This document shows positions 23,635 to 29,021 of a stretch of DNA of 29,021 nucleotides, in pieces; position 1 is the stretch's first letter, and the number at the start of each line of letters is the position of its first letter. The DNA is from a virus, in the IMG/VR virus record IMGVR_UViG_3300025652_000365, positions 1 to 29,021 of that record, one strand, 5' to 3'. The notes under the pieces were generated by a model. That model worked only from the letters and a program-made list of their open reading frames with translations. It made no database searches and was not told where the DNA came from. The translations under genes were made by a program, and so were the position numbers.

Positions 23635-26600
23635 ATGTTAGAAGAGTTATATCAAGGTTTATATGATGATGGTTATTTTTACGGTAGTTTTAAGCAGTTT
23701 CAAGAGAAATTTAAAGACTTAGATTACAGAAAAACATTGCACGCTGGTATTGTAAATGATGGTGATTTTACGGGTGACTTTAATACTTTTGAAAATAAGT
23801 TTACTGGAGCAGCTACTGAAGTCCCTTCGTATAACCCGGAGACTATTTTATCGTCATCAGATTATGCTTCACCTATAGATGTTGCTGGCTATAACATTGA
23901 TGCTCACACTAGTTTGTTTAATAAAGGTGAGGGAGCGGCTGTAAGAGAATTACAAGAATTATACCCTGGCTTTAACTTTGAAGAAGTAGCGTTAGGATCT
24001 AAAGAAGGTGGTGGGTTAGATGCTATTAAAATTTCTACTAAAGATGGTAAGAACTCCGCTACGTTCGACATGAACATTGGCGGTTTAAATCTTTACGGTG
24101 GAGCTGGTTTAAGTGAAAAAGAAGGACGAGATAGATCTTTTAATATCCTGAAAGATTTTGTTAACCAGTATTCTACTGATGAAAATTTTGCTGCTCAAGA
24201 CAAGGCTAAAAAAGCAAGAAGAACAACTTGGGAAAATATAAATACTCAAAGAGATGAAGTTGCCGCTGAAGAAATAGCTAAAATACAAGAAGACTTTGAG
24301 AGTGGTGAGTTGTTTAAGCTTAAGACTGATGCAAAAATTGGACTTATGGGTAATCTTGAAATTTTAATAGGCGGTAGAGAGGCTATACCAAACGTTGTTG
24401 TAAACTCTATTACACCTTATAAGGAAGAGCAAAAAAGAGCTTTAGATGATTTAAAAGCAGAGTATAAGGCTGATGGAAACAAAAGCGCACCAACCACGGA
24501 AGAAGTGCACAAGAGGGCTTTAGAGTATATTATAGATGGTATTCAAGAAAAAGCATTAACTGAGGTTATAGAAAGAGACGAGTTGCAAGGTAATATTACT
24601 TTACCTTCTCAGGTTGGTTTGCAAAATAAAGTTATAAACTATACAAATGATTTATTTGGGGACAACAAAGCTAGTTTAGCTGAAAAATACACTATTGCTG
24701 CTAAAGAGTTTGATGTAGACTTTAACAAAGATTACAACACGCTTTTAGCAAAAGCTTTAGAATTAGATAATGGTGTTGAAATTATTAGGTTTAATGAAAT
24801 AAACTCTCAACTAGAAGATCCTGATTTTGAGTTTGATATTATACCTGGCGAAAGTGTAGTTACATTACAAAGTGGTAGACAAATTCCAGAAAGAATATTT
24901 AATGAGTTTAAAGGGCTTAATGTTAAAATTAATAACAAGGTAAAAGCCTTTAAGTCTTTTCAAGAAAAAGTAATGGAAAAAGCTGTTCAGTACAGTGACA
25001 ATGCTGCTGCGATTGATATTGCTAGAAGAAATTACGATGGTTTAGAAAAGTTTTTAACCACTACAGGTTTGGGGTTCACTGAAATGTATTTCAATGCTAC
25101 TATCGGTATGAATTTAATGGGTGGTGGAGAGAATAAAGAGGCTATTGATTTTCTGTCTGATTTTAAAACGTCAACGTCGGAAATTAGAGATTCTTATGCT
25201 AAAGACGTGCAATTTGATGATGCTTTTAGTTCTCTTACAAACTTTGGTACATTTGTGGCTCAAGAAGTAGCTAATCAAATACCTGTATTTGCAACTTTAG
25301 CAATACCTGGCGTTGGTGCTGCAACTCTTGGTTTAAGTGCTTTTGGAGAGCATTATACTGATTTATCTATTGAAAGAAACTCTGAGGGTGGAAGACAGCT
25401 TTCTAATGCGGAGATGTGGTGGATGAGTGCTGGTTTTGGCGCCTCTGAATTAGTATTTGAATCTTTAACTACAATTCCATTGCTTAGAGCTGCTAAAAGA
25501 GGTTTCTCAGCTACACCAGGGGCTAAAACCTTAACAGACTTAACAATAGGTAAATACTTTAAAAAGAATATTGGTAAAACAGTATATGGTATAGCATCGG
25601 AGCCTATAGGTGAGGGTATGACGCAGTTAACTCAAAACATTATAGATGGAAAGCCATTAACGCAAGGATTAGCTCACGCTATGTTTTCTGGACTTATGTT
25701 TGGTACAACTTTAAGTACAGCTCCATTTGCGAGAGGTTTATATTTGTCTCAATTTAACGATCACTCCGCTAACATAGATTATAGAGAGCGTGTTGATAAG
25801 ATTAAAAATCTTAACAAGACAAATTTAAATATAAAAATAAATTTAAAGGCTGGTATTACTGGTGTTGGAACGCAGGCTGATATAGATGTAAACAACAAAG
25901 CAATTGCTGATTTACAAGCTGAAAACGAAACGCATGTTAGAGAGCAAGAGACTCTTGTTAACAGTTTAAGCGACGATGCTACAAAATATTATTTTGCGTT
26001 AAACTCTGAGTTAGAAGGTATAAAAAACGAGGCTATTGAAGTTGATAACAATACTACTTTAACAGATCAACAAAAAAACGATAGACTAAAACAATTACAA
26101 GTAAAGTTTGATTCTAAACAAAGACAAAAAGATTTCTTTAGAGATAAAAACGCTTTTGGAAATGAGTGGGACGCTTACTCTGGTTTAGATGAAAACGCTG
26201 ATGACGTAGCGGCTTTAAAAAAGCAAGCTGGCGATGATTTAGTTAATGTTAACTTAGAAGCAACTAAAGCACGTAGAAAAGAACCAACGGAAATAGAGGT
26301 AAATCAGAGAGCTAAGTTTTTATATAACCTTAGAAAAATTAAAAAAGATCATGCGGCCAACTCAAAGGCTGGTTTAACAGACACTAAATTATTTGAAACA
26401 AACCAAGATGCTATAACTTGGGTTGAAAAACAAACAAACATATCTGAAGCCACTAAGGCTAAGTTTCTTAATGACATAAAAGATAGCAACGCTCATGGTG
26501 CAAATATAAAAACGCAAGACGGTCAAGTGCCATTTATTATTGCTAATAACATGGCTATGGATGATAGGTTGGAAACAAGAACGCATGAAGTTGGGCACTC

Positions 26601-29021
26601 TGTTTTTATAAAAGCTATTGGTGCTAATCCAGCTGCTTTTAAAGATCTTAGTGGACAAATAACAGAATATTTAAAACAAGCTAATCCAGCGGCACACAAA
26701 AGATTGCAGTTTCGATTAAATCAAGCTGGTGCTATTAAAGATAAGTTATACGATGAAACTATAATGGTATTTTTAGAAGAGGTTGCTAGTGGTAAAGTTG
26801 ATGTAGCTAAATCAAAACAAGCAGGGTTTTTAGCTAACCTTATGAATAAAGGTATTGAAAAAGTTGGTGGTAAAAAAATTGATTTAAGAGGAGAGACAGA
26901 TGCTATAAACTTTTTAATTGGAATAGCTAAGAAAATTAAAGCTGGTACTATTGACGTGTCGGATATACAGGCTATTAAAGAAAATAGAATAGCTAAACAA
27001 GCTAGGAAGTCTGCACCTAAAACTAAAGCTGAACCTACAACAAAGTTTTCTAAAACTCAAACTAAAACAATAAATGATCTTGGTAAACAAATTGTAGATG
27101 AAGACGGTACTGTAACGGATTTAGAAAAAGAAGGTCAGGGTAATGCTTACTTTCAGGTTGAAGCTGAAAATATTTGGAAGCAAATACAAAAACAAGGTTT
27201 ATTAGATGGCCTTATATTAGCTCAACCACACGAAGGAGTTAATGATAAAACGTTTTTAGATACCACTTATGCGGAGCTTTATTCTTGGTTTAAAAAATAT
27301 CAACCTGAAAGAAAAAATCCTAGTGGATTATTTGGTCATATAAACCCTCAAATACCTAATAGAGCAAAACAAGCTTACAACGTTATAACAAAAGGTGAAA
27401 TAAAATACACGCAAGAAATAGGTGAGACAACTAAAGAAGGTGAAGTAAAAGTTCAGGTTGCAGCGGAAACTGATGCGGCTATGGAGGCTTTTGAAACAGA
27501 AGATTTATCATTTCAAGGTCAAGCTAAGAAAAATAAAGCAAAAAAACAAAGATACTCTCAACTTAGACAGGAGATGGGTTTCAAAAGAGAGGTATTAGAT
27601 AAGGGTGGTAATGTTGTTGAAGAAGGTGACAAGATACATAAAGAGGTATTAGAAAGTGCTAAGAAAAGTTTAATAATGGCTTATGGTGCTACCCAGAATA
27701 TTGCAGATATTCAGCTAAGAGCTAAGGCTATAGTGGCTAAAATGAAAAAAGAATATGCTAGTCTTAACAGCCCTTTGTTTAAGCAAATCAAAAACTTCTT
27801 AACTTACGGTGTTGCTGATGCTTATGTAAAAAGAGGTACTAAAGACATTTACATATCTCAATTAAAAAAGCATAGAGAAGCTATCTTTGAAAATATATCT
27901 ACAGCTGATTTAGTTCAAATGGAAAGAAATACCCCTGAGGTCGATAGAATTTTTACAAATTTTGTTAAAACGTTAACTTCTATAGAGCAAGTGCAAGATG
28001 CTGTAAATAAAGAGCAATTACCCCCAGAAGCTTTAAACAAAATTACAAAAGACAAGAAAACTGGTAAAGGTGCTTTCTCACCTTCTTTATACGATAAGAT
28101 AATGCCAACACCAAATGAACTTGTGAGTTGGGCTGATCAACCGGGTATCAATCCGGTTACCGGTGCTAGACAAGGTTTAAAAGGTACTAGAAAAGATGGT
28201 ATTGCAATGCGAATATCAAACAGTTTGATTACTGATGCTACGATGGAAGCTGAGCAGTCTGCTGAGGTTCAAGAAAAAATTGCAGACATGGGTATTAGCC
28301 CGTCAAGCACCGCTGAATTAGCAGCTGCAATCGGTAGAGAGGTTAATCTTAAATTTTCTAAGAGTAACGCAATAGGAGACGTTACAGCAGCTATAGATGG
28401 CGCGGGAGATGTTAGCGTGTATTCTCAAATTAAGTTCTCTAAAGCTCATAGAGATGTTTATGAGAAGCAATTAACTAAAAGAAGACCTGATCTTACTGAA
28501 GATCAAAGAAAAAACGCTGTTCAATCTGTATTTGACTTTGTAGATGGTAAAGAAATACCTAATAATAAGAAATCTAAGTATGAGAAAATGGCTATGCACT
28601 ACATGGCTAATGGTTACTTAATACTACCTGAAGATGGTTATAAAGTTGTGGAAGCTGAGAGGTTAGCTACTCAGAAGAAGATAGATCCATTCTCTTTTAA
28701 AAACCCTAATGTTCTAATAGAAACATTTGTTGGGGAAGTTAAAGGCACTAGAACTAATCCTGATAAAGTAAAAACTTTTACTGACAAAACAGAATTTACT
28801 AATGGTGTTACAGTTTATAATGTTGAGAATTCTAGGCAGGGGCAAGCTGATACTAGAAAAGTAATTGATACTCACTTTGGTAAAAAATCTAATCCTTGGT
28901 GTTTAGCCGCTAGAATGCCAATTCAAAGTGTAACTCGTACGGTTTACGGAGCTCAAGATGTAAGCGCGCAAGAAAAGATGTGGGAAAAACAAGGTTGGAT
29001 TGTGGAGCAAACAAAAAGTCG
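23635..29021 (+). CDS. Giant multidomain virion protein with HEVGH zinc-peptidase motif (3' end outside window)
   Basis: The frame is open from the ATG at 23635 to the window end, at least 1795 codons, without a stop. Two copies of a ~22-residue motif open the protein (residues 5-26 and 35-56). Residues about 60-530 are charged and helical. Hydrophobic Gly/Ala-rich stretches occur near 535-574, 596-625 and 678-707. Coiled-coil sequence spans about 740-880. HEVGH at residues 984-988, with the acidic FLEEVAS about 60 residues later, looks like a gluzincin-type zinc peptidase. KFSK occurs at 1137, 1573 and 1600, between segments of different character. Near the edge is NPWCLAAR (1753-1760). This is the style of phage 'large polyvalent proteins', which are packaged and delivered into the host with several enzyme modules. 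The protein is probably ejected. Overall function and full length cannot be told from this window. Confidence 0.8.
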   Translation, partial: MLEELYQGLYDDGYFYGSFKQFQEKFKDLDYRKTLHAGIVNDGDFTGDFNTFENKFTGAATEVPSYNPETILSSSDYASPIDVAGYNIDAHTSLFNKGEGAAVRELQELYPGFNFEEVALGSKEGGGLDAIKISTKDGKNSATFDMNIGGLNLYGGAGLSEKEGRDRSFNILKDFVNQYSTDENFAAQDKAKKARRTTWENINTQRDEVAAEEIAKIQEDFESGELFKLKTDAKIGLMGNLEILIGGREAIPNVVVNSITPYKEEQKRALDDLKAEYKADGNKSAPTTEEVHKRALEYIIDGIQEKALTEVIERDELQGNITLPSQVGLQNKVINYTNDLFGDNKASLAEKYTIAAKEFDVDFNKDYNTLLAKALELDNGVEIIRFNEINSQLEDPDFEFDIIPGESVVTLQSGRQIPERIFNEFKGLNVKINNKVKAFKSFQEKVMEKAVQYSDNAAAIDIARRNYDGLEKFLTTTGLGFTEMYFNATIGMNLMGGGENKEAIDFLSDFKTSTSEIRDSYAKDVQFDDAFSSLTNFGTFVAQEVANQIPVFATLAIPGVGAATLGLSAFGEHYTDLSIERNSEGGRQLSNAEMWWMSAGFGASELVFESLTTIPLLRAAKRGFSATPGAKTLTDLTIGKYFKKNIGKTVYGIASEPIGEGMTQLTQNIIDGKPLTQGLAHAMFSGLMFGTTLSTAPFARGLYLSQFNDHSANIDYRERVDKIKNLNKTNLNIKINLKAGITGVGTQADIDVNNKAIADLQAENETHVREQETLVNSLSDDATKYYFALNSELEGIKNEAIEVDNNTTLTDQQKNDRLKQLQVKFDSKQRQKDFFRDKNAFGNEWDAYSGLDENADDVAALKKQAGDDLVNVNLEATKARRKEPTEIEVNQRAKFLYNLRKIKKDHAANSKAGLTDTKLFETNQDAITWVEKQTNISEATKAKFLNDIKDSNAHGANIKTQDGQVPFIIANNMAMDDRLETRTHEVGHSVFIKAIGANPAAFKDLSGQITEYLKQANPAAHKRLQFRLNQAGAIKDKLYDETIMVFLEEVASGKVDVAKSKQAGFLANLMNKGIEKVGGKKIDLRGETDAINFLIGIAKKIKAGTIDVSDIQAIKENRIAKQARKSAPKTKAEPTTKFSKTQTKTINDLGKQIVDEDGTVTDLEKEGQGNAYFQVEAENIWKQIQKQGLLDGLILAQPHEGVNDKTFLDTTYAELYSWFKKYQPERKNPSGLFGHINPQIPNRAKQAYNVITKGEIKYTQEIGETTKEGEVKVQVAAETDAAMEAFETEDLSFQGQAKKNKAKKQRYSQLRQEMGFKREVLDKGGNVVEEGDKIHKEVLESAKKSLIMAYGATQNIADIQLRAKAIVAKMKKEYASLNSPLFKQIKNFLTYGVADAYVKRGTKDIYISQLKKHREAIFENISTADLVQMERNTPEVDRIFTNFVKTLTSIEQVQDAVNKEQLPPEALNKITKDKKTGKGAFSPSLYDKIMPTPNELVSWADQPGINPVTGARQGLKGTRKDGIAMRISNSLITDATMEAEQSAEVQEKIADMGISPSSTAELAAAIGREVNLKFSKSNAIGDVTAAIDGAGDVSVYSQIKFSKAHRDVYEKQLTKRRPDLTEDQRKNAVQSVFDFVDGKEIPNNKKSKYEKMAMHYMANGYLILPEDGYKVVEAERLATQKKIDPFSFKNPNVLIETFVGEVKGTRTNPDKVKTFTDKTEFTNGVTVYNVENSRQGQADTRKVIDTHFGKKSNPWCLAARMPIQSVTRTVYGAQDVSAQEKMWEKQGWIVEQTKS
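23647..23802 (+). repeat. Tandem 22-residue motif at the N-terminus of the giant virion protein
   Basis: Residues 5-26 and 35-56 share the pattern L..G...DG.F.G.F..F..KF (period 30). Ten of 22 positions are identical, while the DNA copies are diverged. The regular Gly and Phe spacing suggests two small copies of one fold or a binding tag. I recall similar DG[YF]...F..F openings in other virion-packaged phage proteins. Confidence 0.6.

Noticed and set aside
1-29021. Integrated prophage, attachment site, integrase or host flanks
   Set aside because: Only phage structural genes are visible; nothing host-like, no integrase and no direct-repeat boundary.

Overview
The window looks like part of the late (virion structure) region of an uncharacterised double-stranded DNA tailed phage, probably a podovirus-type phage of a marine member of the Bacteroidota. 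The evidence is as follows. All genes lie on the + strand and are tightly packed. The order is large terminase, portal, scaffold, major capsid protein, connector/ring proteins, a giant tail protein, and then presumptive internal/ejected virion proteins. No tape-measure, tail-tube or sheath gene is recognisable. The DNA is visibly AT-rich, and genes start without Shine-Dalgarno sites, often in the context ATT-ATG, as is usual in Bacteroidota. The giant tail protein carries many copies of a Cys-rich GC[MT]D...DDGSC repeat that I associate with marine Bacteroidota and their phages. The gene set recalls the structural block of crAss-like and related environmental podoviruses, but that is a judgement from memory, not a database result.

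Layout. 2-838: C-terminal nuclease part of the large terminase, cut by the left edge. 844-3264: portal with a long Gln-rich C-terminal tail. 3291-4457: acidic scaffold-like protein. 4476-5957: major capsid protein, followed by a clear intrinsic terminator (5977-6009). 6029-6874: conserved-looking protein of unknown function, followed by a stem-loop without a U-tract. 6932-7093: a 53-residue Cys protein. 7102-7827 and 7831-8709: probable neck/ring or head-tail connector proteins. 8713-18585: a 3290-residue tail protein whose N-terminal two thirds look like a tail stabilisation/muzzle-type protein. Its last ~1000 residues are a Cys-rich repeat array broken up by beta-sandwich-like domains. 18588-20708: two further probable virion proteins. 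20762-21259: a cupin. 21256-23613: an Ala/Gln-rich protein with a membrane-like segment, and a protein with an EF-hand loop. 23635 to the right edge: an uninterrupted reading frame of at least 1795 codons, unfinished in the window. It carries a tandem N-terminal motif, three hydrophobic segments, an HEVGH zinc-peptidase motif and three KFSK tetrapeptides.

How the parts fit together. Terminase and portal package DNA into a shell built by capsid protein on scaffold. The two ring proteins and the giant protein would close the portal and form the short tail, with the Cys-rich repeats as the likely host-contacting part. The last three genes have the composition of proteins stored in the head or tail and delivered into the cell. 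The most unusual features are the multidomain giant at the right edge, the adhesin-like repeat array fused to a tail protein, and a lone amber codon separating two in-frame structural genes. There is no intergenic stretch longer than about 75 bases, and I saw no tRNA, CRISPR, insertion sequence or attachment site.
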